Shown here piece after piece: positions 8,231 through 17,052 of a stretch of DNA of 64,000 bases. Within the stretch, counting starts at the first letter, position 1. Every line of letters starts with the position of its first letter. The position numbers and the translations under genes are program-made. The notes below the pieces were generated by a model, which saw nothing but the letters and a program-made list of their open reading frames with translations, did not search any database and had not been told where the DNA came from. This stretch comes from Terrisporobacter othiniensis (GTDB taxonomy: Bacteria > Bacillota > Clostridia > Peptostreptococcales > Peptostreptococcaceae), in contig NZ_JWHR01000115.1 of assembly GCF_000808015.1 (NCBI RefSeq), positions 62,001 through 126,000 on the forward strand. Reading direction: 5' to 3'.

Positions 8231-10429
8231 TTATTGATCTTTTTTTATTAACCAAGAATAATAACCCTTGTCATTTTTTTCGTATTTAAGTATGGCATCA
8301 AACTTATTTCCATCTTTACCAGTTAAGGATTTCACCTTAGCTTCACCTTTTTTTAGCAAGCTTTTTACCATAGTTTTAGTAGGTTTCTTTTTAAATAACT
8401 GTAAATATTTATCGTCTTTAAAAATACCATATTTACAGTTAGTATAATTAGTACATAAGAAGCCTTTAGAGTTTTCCAGAACATCTCCGCCACATACTGG
8501 ACATTTACCTAAAGGAGTATTATCGTTTGATCCAGAACTTTTAGTTGTAACAGATTTAGAAGATGTAGATTTTTTAGATGATGATATAGATTTATCACTT
8601 ACAAACCTCTTAGTTTTAGCATTATAAGTAAAACTTTCTGTACTTATTTTTCTAGGCCTATCATTTTTAATTAAATTAACACTATTCCAAATAAAACTCA
8701 TAATGTTATTAAGATATTCTTTTCTTGTATATTGCCCTTTTTGAATATCGCTTAAACTTTTTTCTAGTTTACCAGTATAATCCACGTCAAATAATTCTTT
8801 GACAGGGAAAATTTCTACTAGATTTTGACCTAAATCAGTTATAGCGTAAGACTTACCTTTTTTACTTACATATCCAACTTGACCGATTTTCTTAAGGACA
8901 TCAGCACGAGTTGCAGAAGTACCTATAGAGTAACCAGATAATACTGTTGTATCTTCCTCAGGTACATTTTTACCACAGTTTTTCATGGCTTTAAGTAAAG
9001 TATCTTCTGTATATGGCTTAGGAGGAGTAGTTTGTTTACTTATAGGTTTTACTTCTATAACATCAACTGCCTCATTTTTATCCATCATAGGAAGTAAATC
9101 ATCTTTTTCTTCTTTATTATAAACTTCTAAATATCCTTTAACCTTAAGGACTTTTCCTTTTGTAATGAATATATTTTTATTCACATCAGTTTTTATTTCT
9201 GTATTTTCATACTCTGCAGGTGGCATAAAGTTAGCTATAAATCTATCCTTGATGGCATTGTAAACAATAGCTTCATCAGGCGTTAATTTAGTTGGTACTA
9301 TATAAGTTGGTGTGATGGCACTATGGCTATCAACCTTTGAAGAGTCAAAAACTCTTTTTGTTTTAGTAAATTTAATTTTACTTTCATAAGGTAGGCCCTT
9401 TTTTAATTTGTTTAAAGTATCAGAAGTTTTATCGACTAAGCTTTCTTCTAGGAAAACTGAGTCAGTCCTTGGATAAGTAATATATCCACCTTTACCTTTA
9501 CCTTCATACAAAGACTGACAGACTGTAAGGACCTTGTCAGATGTAAAATTACTATACTTTGAAGTAATATAACCTTGCAGTGAAGTTAAAGAAAATAATT
9601 TAGGAGCATATTCTTTAGAAGTAGTTACTTTTTTATCAGTTATGATACCTTCTTTAGAAGTAATACTATCAATTATTGCTCTAGCTTCTTCTGGTGTATC
9701 AAATTTACTATTTTTATTTTTTACTAATTTACCTTTATATTCACCGTTTTTACATCTAAAACTTCCTTCTATTTCATAATAAGTTTTTGGAACAAAGTTT
9801 CGAATTTCCATATCTCTATCATAAACAAGTTTTACAGTTGGAAGAATTACACGTCCTATATTTAATAACTTTCCATTACCATATTTAAGTGTTGCAATAG
9901 AAGTAAAGTTTATACCTATTAACCAGTCTGTTATTAATCTTGTATATCCTGCTGCTTGTAAGTTTCTCATATCTTCTTCATCTTTAAGATTTTGAAGACC
10001 TTTTGTTATATCTTGAGGTGTCCATTCGTTTACTAATATTCTTTTTACAGGCTTTTTATTTTTTGCCATAAGAAAAATTAAAAAGGCAATTAGTTCACCT
10101 TCACGGTCATTATCTGTTGCATTTATAATATATTCAATATCATCTCTATGTAATAGAGTGTTAATTACATCAAATTGATTTTTTTTAGAATCTTCAACTT
10201 TAAATTTAAATCTATCTTGCGGGATAAATGGAAAATTCTCCATCTTCCATGATCCAGAGTATCTATCCTTATCATAATCCTTCATATCATATAAAGAAAC
10301 TAAATGTCCAAATGCATAAGTAATAATATATCCATTTCCTTCAAAATATCCATTACATCTTACATTGGCACCTAAAAAGGATGCAATAGTTTTAGCGACA
10401 GATGGCTTTTCTGCTAAAATAAGTTTCAT
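8231..10429 (-). CDS. topB: DNA topoisomerase III (type IA)
   Basis: A 732-residue type IA topoisomerase that relaxes and decatenates DNA through a transient 5'-phosphotyrosine break. Visible features are the Toprim Glu in LILAEKPSVAK, the acidic triad in NATDNDREGE (about 105) and the active-site tyrosine in GYITYPRTDS (about 320). A Ser/Lys-rich linker follows near 620. A C-terminal zinc-ribbon has CPVCGG and CTNYTNC (about 650-670). The length suits a TopB-like enzyme rather than TopA. Start ATG at 10429 follows AAAGGAGG. Confidence 0.93.
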   Translation of the reverse strand: MKLILAEKPSVAKTIASFLGANVRCNGYFEGNGYIITYAFGHLVSLYDMKDYDKDRYSGSWKMENFPFIPQDRFKFKVEDSKKNQFDVINTLLHRDDIEYIINATDNDREGELIAFLIFLMAKNKKPVKRILVNEWTPQDITKGLQNLKDEEDMRNLQAAGYTRLITDWLIGINFTSIATLKYGNGKLLNIGRVILPTVKLVYDRDMEIRNFVPKTYYEIEGSFRCKNGEYKGKLVKNKNSKFDTPEEARAIIDSITSKEGIITDKKVTTSKEYAPKLFSLTSLQGYITSKYSNFTSDKVLTVCQSLYEGKGKGGYITYPRTDSVFLEESLVDKTSDTLNKLKKGLPYESKIKFTKTKRVFDSSKVDSHSAITPTYIVPTKLTPDEAIVYNAIKDRFIANFMPPAEYENTEIKTDVNKNIFITKGKVLKVKGYLEVYNKEEKDDLLPMMDKNEAVDVIEVKPISKQTTPPKPYTEDTLLKAMKNCGKNVPEEDTTVLSGYSIGTSATRADVLKKIGQVGYVSKKGKSYAITDLGQNLVEIFPVKELFDVDYTGKLEKSLSDIQKGQYTRKEYLNNIMSFIWNSVNLIKNDRPRKISTESFTYNAKTKRFVSDKSISSSKKSTSSKSVTTKSSGSNDNTPLGKCPVCGGDVLENSKGFLCTNYTNCKYGIFKDDKYLQLFKKKPTKTMVKSLLKKGEAKVKSLTGKDGNKFDAILKYEKNDKGYYSWLIKKDQ

Positions 10430-10594
10430 TTTCTACCTCCTTTTGAACATTTACAATATTACCATAGAATAGGTGTTCTCTCAAGTATTTGCAAATTAAA
10501 TTCTTACACTCTTACATATTATTATATATTGTAGTAAAATATAAAAGTATTTAAAATTGGATATAATAGTTAAACTTTAAAAGGAGATTAAGAA

Positions 10595-11029
10595 ATGAAA
10601 AATATTAAAATTCAATATCTTAATGATGAGATAAAAAGATTAGAATACATAGATGGAAAATCTGATTGGATAGATTTAAGAGCAGCTGAAAAAGTTGAAT
10701 TAAAAGCAGGAGAGTTTAAATTAATTCCGTTAGGTGTGGCTATGGAATTACCAAAAGGTTATGAAGCTCATATAGTACCAAGAAGTAGTACTTTCAAAAA
10801 CTTTGGTATAATTCAAACTAATCACTGTGGAATAGTAGATAATACATATTGTGGACCAAATGATTGGTGGTTTATGCCAGCATTTGCTCTTAGAGACACA
10901 GTAATAGAAGTAAATGATAGAATATGCCAATTTAGAATTCAAGAAAACCAACCTAAGATAGTTTTTAATGAAGTTGAAAAGCTTCAAGCAGAAGATAGAG
11001 GCGGAATTGGAAGCACAGGTAAACAATAA
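10595..11029 (+). CDS. dut: dUTP diphosphatase
   Basis: A 144-residue trimeric-type dUTPase that hydrolyses dUTP to dUMP, limiting uracil in DNA and supplying dTMP synthesis. All five family motifs can be placed: DWIDLRAAE (1), [10 protein letters not shown] (2), [14 protein letters not shown] (3), RICQFRIQ (4) and [10 protein letters not shown] (5), the last closing over the nucleotide. Start ATG follows AAAGGAG. Divergent from topB. Confidence 0.93.
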   Translation: MKNIKIQYLNDEIKRLEYIDGKSDWIDLRAAEKVELKAGEFKLIPLGVAMELPKGYEAHIVPRSSTFKNFGIIQTNHCGIVDNTYCGPNDWWFMPAFALRDTVIEVNDRICQFRIQENQPKIVFNEVEKLQAEDRGGIGSTGKQ

Positions 11030-11040
11030 TAAATTGATAT

Positions 11041-11077
11041 AATAATAGGTCAGCAAAGTAATTGCTGGCCTATTATT
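11041..11077 (+). terminator. Long hairpin after dut
   Basis: A 16-bp stem, AATAATAGGTCAGCAA paired with TTGCTGGCCTATTATT with one wobble. There is little T-run after it, so it may be a weak terminator or an mRNA stabiliser. Confidence 0.6.
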
Positions 11078-11231
11078 ATATCCAAAAACTAGTAAATTAC
11101 TCATGTAAATAATGTAAATACCCTTAGTATTATGGACAAATACTTACATTTTTGTAATAATACTAATAGTAATATTTGAAAGTATTTAGGTAAGCTATAT
11201 TTAAAATTGACAATATATATAAAATAACATT

Positions 11232-11280
11232 GGGAGAGGAGTTGAGTGAATTATAACTTATAATAAGTTATAATACATTT
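11232..11280 (+). promoter_or_regulatory. SD separated from the start codon by a perfect hairpin
   Basis: A GGGAGAGGAG SD-like run at 11232-11241 lies 39 bases before the only good ATG (11281). Between them is a perfect 11-bp hairpin (11250-11260 with 11264-11274, loop TAA). Folding it shortens the SD-to-start path to about 14 bases. TTG 11242 and GTG 11246 near the SD run into stops after a few codons. The element could gate translation or be a protein-binding palindrome. Confidence 0.5.
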
Positions 11281-12360
11281 ATGAGTATTGATAAGAAATA
11301 CGTTTTAACAGGATTAGTAGCATCATCAATAATGTTACATACAGGAATGACGACAGCATTTGCGGATACTGAATATAGGATCATAACAGCAGATGCAGTA
11401 AACTTTAGAAGTGGACCATCAACAAGTTATTCATCAATTGGGAAGTTTAACAAAGGTGATAAAGTAGAGTACTTAGGTGAAAGCGGTTCTTGGATAAAAG
11501 TTAAATATTCTAGTAAAACAGGATATGTTTATGGCGATTATGTGGAGAAAGATACATCAAGCACTAAAACGACGAAGTATGTAAATGCTTCATCATTAAA
11601 CTTTAGAAGTGGACCATCAACAAGTTACTCAGTAATAGGGAAATTATCAAGTGGAGATAAGGTTGAAGTAATATCAACATCAAATGGATGGTCAAAAATA
11701 AAATATGATGGCAAGACAGGATATGTTTCAAGTAAATATTTAAGTAGTAGTGCTCCAGAATCAAGTACTACAACAATAAAATATGTAAATGCTTCATCAT
11801 TAAATGTTAGAAGTGGGCCATCAACAAATAACTCGGTAATAGGAAAGTTATCAAGTGGAGATAAGGTTGAAGTAATATCAACATCAAATGGATGGTCAAA
11901 AATAAAATATAATGGCCAAACAGGATATGTTTCAAGTCAGTATTTAAGTAGTACTGCTTCAGATAGTTCTACTTCGACATCTTCATCAGCAAGTAAAGTT
12001 ATATCACTAGCTAAGACTTTACTTGGAAAGCCATATGTATGGGGAGCTCAAGGCCCAAGTAGCTTTGATTGTTCAGGTTTTACATACTACGTATTTAAAA
12101 ATTCAGTAAATGTTACTATACCAAGAGTTTCAAAGGATCAAAGTAAGTATGGTACTTCTGTAAGTAAAAGTAATTTAAAAGTTGGTGATTTAATATTCTT
12201 TGATACAAATGGATCAAATGATGGAAATGTTAGTCACGTTGGAATATATATGGGTAACAATGAGTTTATACACGCTTCATCAAGTAAAAAGAAAGTTGTA
12301 ATATCGCAAATGAGTTCTTATTATAATGGAGCTTTTGTAAATGCTAGAAGAGTATTATAG
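11281..12360 (+). CDS. Secreted cell-wall hydrolase: three SH3b domains plus NlpC/P60
   Basis: A 359-residue secreted peptidoglycan endopeptidase. A signal peptide (about 1-28, ending AFADTEYR) is followed by three bacterial SH3 repeats near 30-90, 98-155 and 168-225. Each has an NFRSGPST or NVRSGPST core; the last two are nearly identical at DNA level. A Ser/Thr linker leads to a C-terminal NlpC/P60 domain with catalytic Cys in SSFDCSGFTYY and His in NVSHVGIYMG. It likely cuts stem peptides during growth or division. A decayed paralogue follows directly. The start ATG is unusual for its hairpin-spaced SD. Confidence 0.93.
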   Translation: MSIDKKYVLTGLVASSIMLHTGMTTAFADTEYRIITADAVNFRSGPSTSYSSIGKFNKGDKVEYLGESGSWIKVKYSSKTGYVYGDYVEKDTSSTKTTKYVNASSLNFRSGPSTSYSVIGKLSSGDKVEVISTSNGWSKIKYDGKTGYVSSKYLSSSAPESSTTTIKYVNASSLNVRSGPSTNNSVIGKLSSGDKVEVISTSNGWSKIKYNGQTGYVSSQYLSSTASDSSTSTSSSASKVISLAKTLLGKPYVWGAQGPSSFDCSGFTYYVFKNSVNVTIPRVSKDQSKYGTSVSKSNLKVGDLIFFDTNGSNDGNVSHVGIYMGNNEFIHASSSKKKVVISQMSSYYNGAFVNARRVL

Positions 12361-12365
12361 ACTGT

Positions 12366-12397
12366 AAACTGTCTCTATTTTTAGAGACAGTTTTTTT
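12366..12397 (+). terminator. Terminator of the NlpC/P60 gene
   Basis: The stem AAACTGTCTCT / AGAGACAGTTT is followed by T7. Confidence 0.85.
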
Positions 12398-12520
12398 ACA
12401 TAAAAATATACAAACACAAATATCTATAAACATGCATATATTTACAATAATAGAGCTTTTCTCTGTTAAAATTATCAATAGGACTTGATAATCTTATAAT
12501 ATTAAATTATAAGAGATGAT

Positions 12521-13137
12521 ATGAGTGAAATTATAGAAAATAAAATAAAAAAAGTTAATACAGATAATTTGAATTTTAGAAAGGGACCATCAACTGATTA
12601 TGAAATAATACAATAACTACCTAAGAATAGTGAAGTAGAAATATCACCACAGTCAGATTGATGGACTCTAGTTAGATATAAGATACACTTGGATTTTTAT
12701 CGAGAACAAATATTTAAGTGATAAAACTACAGATATTAATCAAATAACCATCTCTGCAAAGGCAGCCAAAATAATTGAATATGCTAAAACTTTACTTGGA
12801 AAGAAATATGTGTGGGCGGACGAAGTTCCTAATACATTTGATTGTTCTAGGTTTACTTGGTATGTATATAAAATATAGCTAATATATCTTTACCACGCAC
12901 ATTTAAGGAGCAAGGAGCTTACGGGACATATATAAGTAAAGAAGATCTACAACCATCAGATTTAGTATTTTTGATACTGTAGGAGCTAAAGGTAATGTTA
13001 TTTCTCATGTAGGAATTTATATAGGCAATAATCAATTTATACATTCATCTTCAGGTCAGGGTAAAGTGGTAATTTCTCAATTAGATAGCAATTATTATTC
13101 AAATGCTTTTGTAAATGGAAGAAGAGTATTGAAATAA
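12521..13137 (+). pseudogene. Decayed SH3b-NlpC/P60 paralogue
   Basis: A shortened, broken relative of the preceding gene. It begins MSEIIENKIK without a signal peptide, then one SH3b core (LNFRKGPSTDY) that hits TAA, a later TGA and at least three frame changes. The remains of the catalytic domain are readable piecewise: AKTLLGKKYVW, then TFDCSRFTWY in which the usual CSGF glycine is Arg, then VISHVGIYIGNN and a final GRRVLK. It cannot make an intact enzyme. Its own terminator is still present, so decay looks fairly recent. Confidence 0.88.
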
Positions 13138-13142
13138 TTTTA

Positions 13143-13169
13143 GCCGCCTCTTAAAAAGGGGCGGTTTTT
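13143..13169 (+). terminator. Terminator after the decayed paralogue
   Basis: The stem CCGCCTC / GGGGCGG (with wobble) is followed by T6. Confidence 0.75.
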
Positions 13170-13234
13170 TAATTTACATATTTATACAAAAAACAAATAT
13201 GCTATAATTTCAACAGAGGGCATGAAGTTTGTAA

Positions 13235-13249
13235 GGGGGGAGAAAAATA
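13235..13249 (+). promoter_or_regulatory. SD and ATA start of the methyltransferase
   Basis: A GGGGGG run (13235-13240) stands six bases before an in-frame ATA at 13247. The upstream in-frame stop is at 13232. From 13235 to the first ATG at 13361 this frame has no ATG, GTG, TTG or CTG. Confidence 0.75.
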
Positions 13250-15022
13250 GATAATTATGAATTTGCAAAATCATATGAAGAAAGCTTAACTTTATACGAT
13301 AAAAAAATAAAGGGGATCTACTATACACCCAAAATAATAGTTAAATACATATTAGAAGAAATGTTTAAAAATCACAATATAGTCAAAAATCCAGAACCTA
13401 AGATTTTAGATTTATCATGTGGGTGTGGGAACTTTTTAATAGAAGTTTATGATGTGCTATATACACTAATAAAAAATAATATAGAAGAAATAAATAAGAA
13501 ATATGGTGAAGAATACATTAATAATATAAGTGATCATATTATAAGTAAATGCATTTATGGTGTAGATATAGATAAAGATGCAATAAATATATTAAAACAA
13601 ACTTTAAATAAAAAGAAATTATATTATGACAATGAAGAAAAAGACACTCCAATAATCATAAACAATATAAGTTGTGAAGATGCTCTAAGGAAAGAGTATT
13701 TCATTAAATTTGATTATATTGTAGGAAATCCACCTTATATAGGTCATAAGATGTTAGATAAAGAATATAAAAAATTTTTATTAAGTGAATATAAAGAAGT
13801 TTATAAAGATAAGGCAGACGTGTATTTTTGTTTTTATAAAAAAGCTTTATCCTTAATAAATGATAAGGGGAAAATTGGATTTATTACACCGAGGTATTTT
13901 TTAGAAAGTCCATCAGGTAAATTTCTTAGAGATTATCTTTGGAGCAGTTGTAATATAAAAAAAATTATAGACTTAAAAAATGTTAATGTGTTTAAAAACT
14001 TAGGTATAGCAACTCTCATAGCTATTTTAGAGAAAAAAACAGATTATAATATATTAGCTACATATAAAATAAGAGATAGTATAAATATTGATAATATAAA
14101 AGACCTAAAGATATTATTAGATGGTGATAAATGTGAGAAAATAAGCATTAATCAAAAATATTTACAAAATGATTGGATAATACTTAATCATGAAGAAAAA
14201 ATACTTTATGATAGAATAGAGGAAAAAAGTGAATATACTTTAGAGGATATATGTATAAGTTTTCAAGGAATAATTACTGGTTGCGACAAGGCATTTATAT
14301 TAAATAACCAAGATGAAAGAATAAAACATATTGATAAAAAACTTTTAAAGTCATGGATAAAAAATAGAAATGTAAATCAATATATAATAGAAGAAAGTGA
14401 TCAAAAATTAATTTATTCAAATGATATTGAGGAGATTAATAATTATCCCTATATTGAAGAAAAATGCTTTAAACCTTACAAAAATAAATTAGAAAACAGA
14501 AGAGAGTGTATTAAGAAAGTTAGAAAATGGTATGAACTTCAATGGGGCAGAGATACAAGTTTATTTGAAAGAAGAAAAATAATGTATCCATATAAAAGTT
14601 CTAATAATAAGTTTGCTATAGATAACAACAATAATTTTAGCAGTGCGGATGTGTATTCATTCTATATAAAAAAAGAGTATGAAAAGGTATTTTCATATGA
14701 ATACATAGTTGGAATATTAAATAGTAAAATATATGATAGATATTTTAAAATGATAGGAAAATGTATGGGAAATAAAATATATGATTACTATCCAAATAAA
14801 GTGATGAAATTAAAGATATTTAAAGATAAGAATTATAATGAAATAGAAGATACTAGCAAAAAAATAATTTCTATAAAAAAAGAAGTTGAAATGAGCAAAA
14901 ATAGAGTAAAGTTGCAAGGTAAAAAAAATATCCTTAATAAGGAAATTAATTACCTTGAAAATGAAAGCCATTTCCTGCAAAATAAAATTAACGAATTAAT
15001 TAATAAATCACTTAACTTATAG
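13247..15022 (+). CDS. camA: Orphan N6-adenine DNA methyltransferase, CamA-like
   Basis: About 591 residues. This is a type IIG-like gamma N6-adenine methyltransferase: motif X GIYYTP (residues 23-28), SAM motif I LDLSCGCGNF (about 54-63), catalytic motif IV NPPY (161-164) and a C-terminal TaqI-like target-recognition half with ISFQGIITGCDKAFI, LENRREC and NNFSSADVYSF. From memory these and the whole layout match C. difficile CamA, which methylates CAAAAA and affects sporulation. The first ATG (13361) would delete motif X, so I extend to ATA 13247, where residues DNY...YEESL align with the CamA N-terminus. No restriction gene is adjacent. Patatin, ptsH and ptsI follow, as I recall for C. difficile. 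Start-codon loss is the alternative. Confidence 0.85.
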   Translation: MDNYEFAKSYEESLTLYDKKIKGIYYTPKIIVKYILEEMFKNHNIVKNPEPKILDLSCGCGNFLIEVYDVLYTLIKNNIEEINKKYGEEYINNISDHIISKCIYGVDIDKDAINILKQTLNKKKLYYDNEEKDTPIIINNISCEDALRKEYFIKFDYIVGNPPYIGHKMLDKEYKKFLLSEYKEVYKDKADVYFCFYKKALSLINDKGKIGFITPRYFLESPSGKFLRDYLWSSCNIKKIIDLKNVNVFKNLGIATLIAILEKKTDYNILATYKIRDSINIDNIKDLKILLDGDKCEKISINQKYLQNDWIILNHEEKILYDRIEEKSEYTLEDICISFQGIITGCDKAFILNNQDERIKHIDKKLLKSWIKNRNVNQYIIEESDQKLIYSNDIEEINNYPYIEEKCFKPYKNKLENRRECIKKVRKWYELQWGRDTSLFERRKIMYPYKSSNNKFAIDNNNNFSSADVYSFYIKKEYEKVFSYEYIVGILNSKIYDRYFKMIGKCMGNKIYDYYPNKVMKLKIFKDKNYNEIEDTSKKIISIKKEVEMSKNRVKLQGKKNILNKEINYLENESHFLQNKINELINKSLNL

Positions 15023-15080
15023 CACTTTTGCCAAGTTTAATTCATATAATAAGACAATGAATTATTTGGAGGTGAGATAA

Positions 15081-15425
15081 GTGATAAATATGAACATAAA
15101 TGAAGATGAAAAAAGAGTTTATATTGATGTAAGTGGTTTTATAAGTAAAAAAGAGGCAAGTAATTTTTTAAACACTTATAAACAGACTATGAAAAACAAA
15201 AAAATATCATTATATAAGTTGGTAGTTTCACCGTCTTTCTTTGAATGTGAAGATGAAGAAGATATAAGAACAGTATGTATGTCTTTCTTAAAAACAGGAT
15301 ATAAAAAAATTTATCTTGTAGATGAAGAAAATTATATAATGAACAACTTATCACTAAAACCGATAGAAAAGAAATTATTTTTAAAGTCAGTTAAAGTTGT
15401 AAATACCAAAGGGGCTATAAAATAA
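15081..15425 (+). CDS. Small conserved hypothetical protein
   Basis: A 114-residue soluble protein with no family I recognise. The alternating pattern (VYIDVSGFISKKEASNFL ... LYKLVVSPSFF ... KIYLVDE) suggests an alpha/beta fold, faintly like STAS-type proteins. The start is a GTG at 15081 behind an excellent GGAGGTGA SD at five bases. It sits 58 bases after the methyltransferase on the same strand and may be co-transcribed with it. Confidence 0.65.
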   Translation: MINMNINEDEKRVYIDVSGFISKKEASNFLNTYKQTMKNKKISLYKLVVSPSFFECEDEEDIRTVCMSFLKTGYKKIYLVDEENYIMNNLSLKPIEKKLFLKSVKVVNTKGAIK

Positions 15426-15438
15426 CATGGAAAAAATA

Positions 15439-15471
15439 TGGAGAATGTATTATATTATATATATTCTCCAT
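15439..15471 (+). terminator. Hairpin between the small gene and the patatin gene
   Basis: The inverted repeat ATGGAGAATGT / ATATTCTCCAT (with wobble) lies in the 64-base gap. It lacks a T-run, so it may attenuate or process the transcript rather than end it. Confidence 0.45.
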
Positions 15472-15489
15472 GAAAAGTTAGGTGATAAA

Positions 15490-16677
15490 ATGAAAAAAGG
15501 TCTTGTATTAGAAGGTGGGGGAACAAAAGGCGCTTATCAAATAGGAGCATATAGAGCCTTGAAAGATTTAGGGATACAGTTTACTGGCATAGCAGGAACT
15601 TCTATAGGAGCATTAAATGGGGCACTTATTGTTCAAGGAGATTTTGATGCTATGGAAGATATTTGGGTAAACTATGATTATAAAAGCTTTATGAATATAG
15701 ATGAAGATACATATGAAAGATATAAAAATCTTGAAATGAAGGCAAAAAATTTTCATGATGTAGTTGAACTAATGAATAAAGCTAGAAAAAACCAAGGGAT
15801 AGATATAAGCCCACTTAGAAAACTATTAGAGGAAAAAATCGATGAAGACAAAATAAGAAAGTCTAATATAGACTTTGGTATAACTACAGCATATTGGGAT
15901 GGTAAGATATTCCCAAAGCTTCTTTATACAGATGATATACCAGAGGGAAGATTAGTAGATTACTTAATAGCAAGTGCATCATTACCTATATTTCAATTGG
16001 ACAAGCTTGATGACAAACTTTATCTAGATGGAATGTTTTCTGACAATATACCAATTAATATGTTGGCACAAAAGGGATATGATGATATAGTAGTAATTAG
16101 ATTAGTTGATGACTTCCTTGGAAGGATGATAATAAATCGATATCAAGATTTAAATTTAAAAGTTATAGTACCATCTCAGTATTTGGGAGGTTCACTTAAC
16201 AAAGATAAGGATCATATTGAAACAAATATAAAGCTTGGATATCTTGATACAATGAAAGCTTATAAGAGGTATGATGGTGTTAATTATTTCTTCAATCTTG
16301 ACTGTAAATATAACGAAGATTATTGCTTTAATAAAATCTGTAATCTAAGTAAGGATACAATAAATGATTTATGTTATTTATTGAATATAAAAAAAGATAT
16401 AAATCGAAGAACATTGATGGAAAATATAATACCTAAAATTATTGAGGTTTTAGATATTGATAAAAGCTCAACCTACAAAGATATTTTTTACAGTATATAT
16501 GAAAGAAAGCTTGAGGAAAATAATATAAATAGGATTGAACTTTATGATTTTAATAAAGTAGTCCAAGTTTGTAATAAACAAATGAATGATGATAAGTTAC
16601 TTGTCACTCACTCAATTAGTAAATTAGCGAAAATAATCACTAATTTGATTATTTATGATTTTAATAAACAAAAATAA
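15490..16677 (+). CDS. Patatin-like phospholipase
   Basis: A 395-residue cytoplasmic patatin-family acyl hydrolase (RssA/YchK-like core). It has the oxyanion loop LEGGGTKGAYQ at the N-terminus, the nucleophile elbow GTSIG (about 37) and the catalytic-dyad DG in LDGMFSDNIP (about 180). The C-terminal 170 residues are a poorly conserved extension. Start ATG 15490 follows an AGGTGAT SD; the in-frame ATG at 15427 lies upstream of the hairpin and has no SD. Substrate is unknown. Confidence 0.88.
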   Translation: MKKGLVLEGGGTKGAYQIGAYRALKDLGIQFTGIAGTSIGALNGALIVQGDFDAMEDIWVNYDYKSFMNIDEDTYERYKNLEMKAKNFHDVVELMNKARKNQGIDISPLRKLLEEKIDEDKIRKSNIDFGITTAYWDGKIFPKLLYTDDIPEGRLVDYLIASASLPIFQLDKLDDKLYLDGMFSDNIPINMLAQKGYDDIVVIRLVDDFLGRMIINRYQDLNLKVIVPSQYLGGSLNKDKDHIETNIKLGYLDTMKAYKRYDGVNYFFNLDCKYNEDYCFNKICNLSKDTINDLCYLLNIKKDINRRTLMENIIPKIIEVLDIDKSSTYKDIFYSIYERKLEENNINRIELYDFNKVVQVCNKQMNDDKLLVTHSISKLAKIITNLIIYDFNKQK

Positions 16678-16722
16678 GCTAATTATTTAATTAAATTTTT
16701 TAATTTGCCTGGAGGTTGTAAA

Positions 16723-16983
16723 ATGGAAAAGTTAGTAGTAATCAAAAATGAAACAGGTTTACATGCAAGACCAGCTGGTATGTTTGTAAAGAAAGCATCA
16801 GAATTCACTTCAACAGTTGAAGTAAAATGCAAAGGTAAAGTAGTAAACGCTAAATCAATAATGGGAATAATGAGTTTAGGCCTTGGAAAAGGTGAAGAAG
16901 TAACTATATGTGCAGCTGGTGCAGATGAAGAAGCAGCAGTTAATGCTTTAGTTGAATTAGTAGAATCTGGATTTGGTGAATAA
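16723..16983 (+). CDS. ptsH: Phosphocarrier protein HPr
   Basis: An 86-residue HPr of the sugar phosphotransferase system. It accepts phosphate from Enzyme I on His14 (TGLHARPAG, canonical His15) and passes it to sugar-specific EIIA. The regulatory serine at S45 lies in NAKSIMGIMSLG, the HPr-kinase site used for CcpA-linked catabolite control in Firmicutes. The start is ATG 16723 behind GGAGG; an upstream in-frame TTG at 16705 precedes the SD. ptsI follows 69 bases later. Confidence 0.96.
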   Translation: MEKLVVIKNETGLHARPAGMFVKKASEFTSTVEVKCKGKVVNAKSIMGIMSLGLGKGEEVTICAAGADEEAAVNALVELVESGFGE

Positions 16984-16993
16984 TCCAATAGAA

Positions 16994-17020
16994 GCCTGGG
17001 TATAAATTACCCAGGTTTTA
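16994..17020 (+). terminator. Intercistronic hairpin between ptsH and ptsI
   Basis: The stem CCTGGGTA / TTACCCAGG with a short T-run lies inside the presumed ptsHI operon. It probably lets part of the transcription stop after ptsH, giving HPr in excess of Enzyme I. Confidence 0.65.
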
Positions 17021-17052
17021 ATGTAAATAATATCTTTAGGAGGAGAATCAAC

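Noticed and set aside
13361..15022. Methyltransferase starting at ATG 13361
   Set aside because: This start removes the YYTP motif X and has no SD; the in-frame ATA with a strong SD upstream fits the family better.
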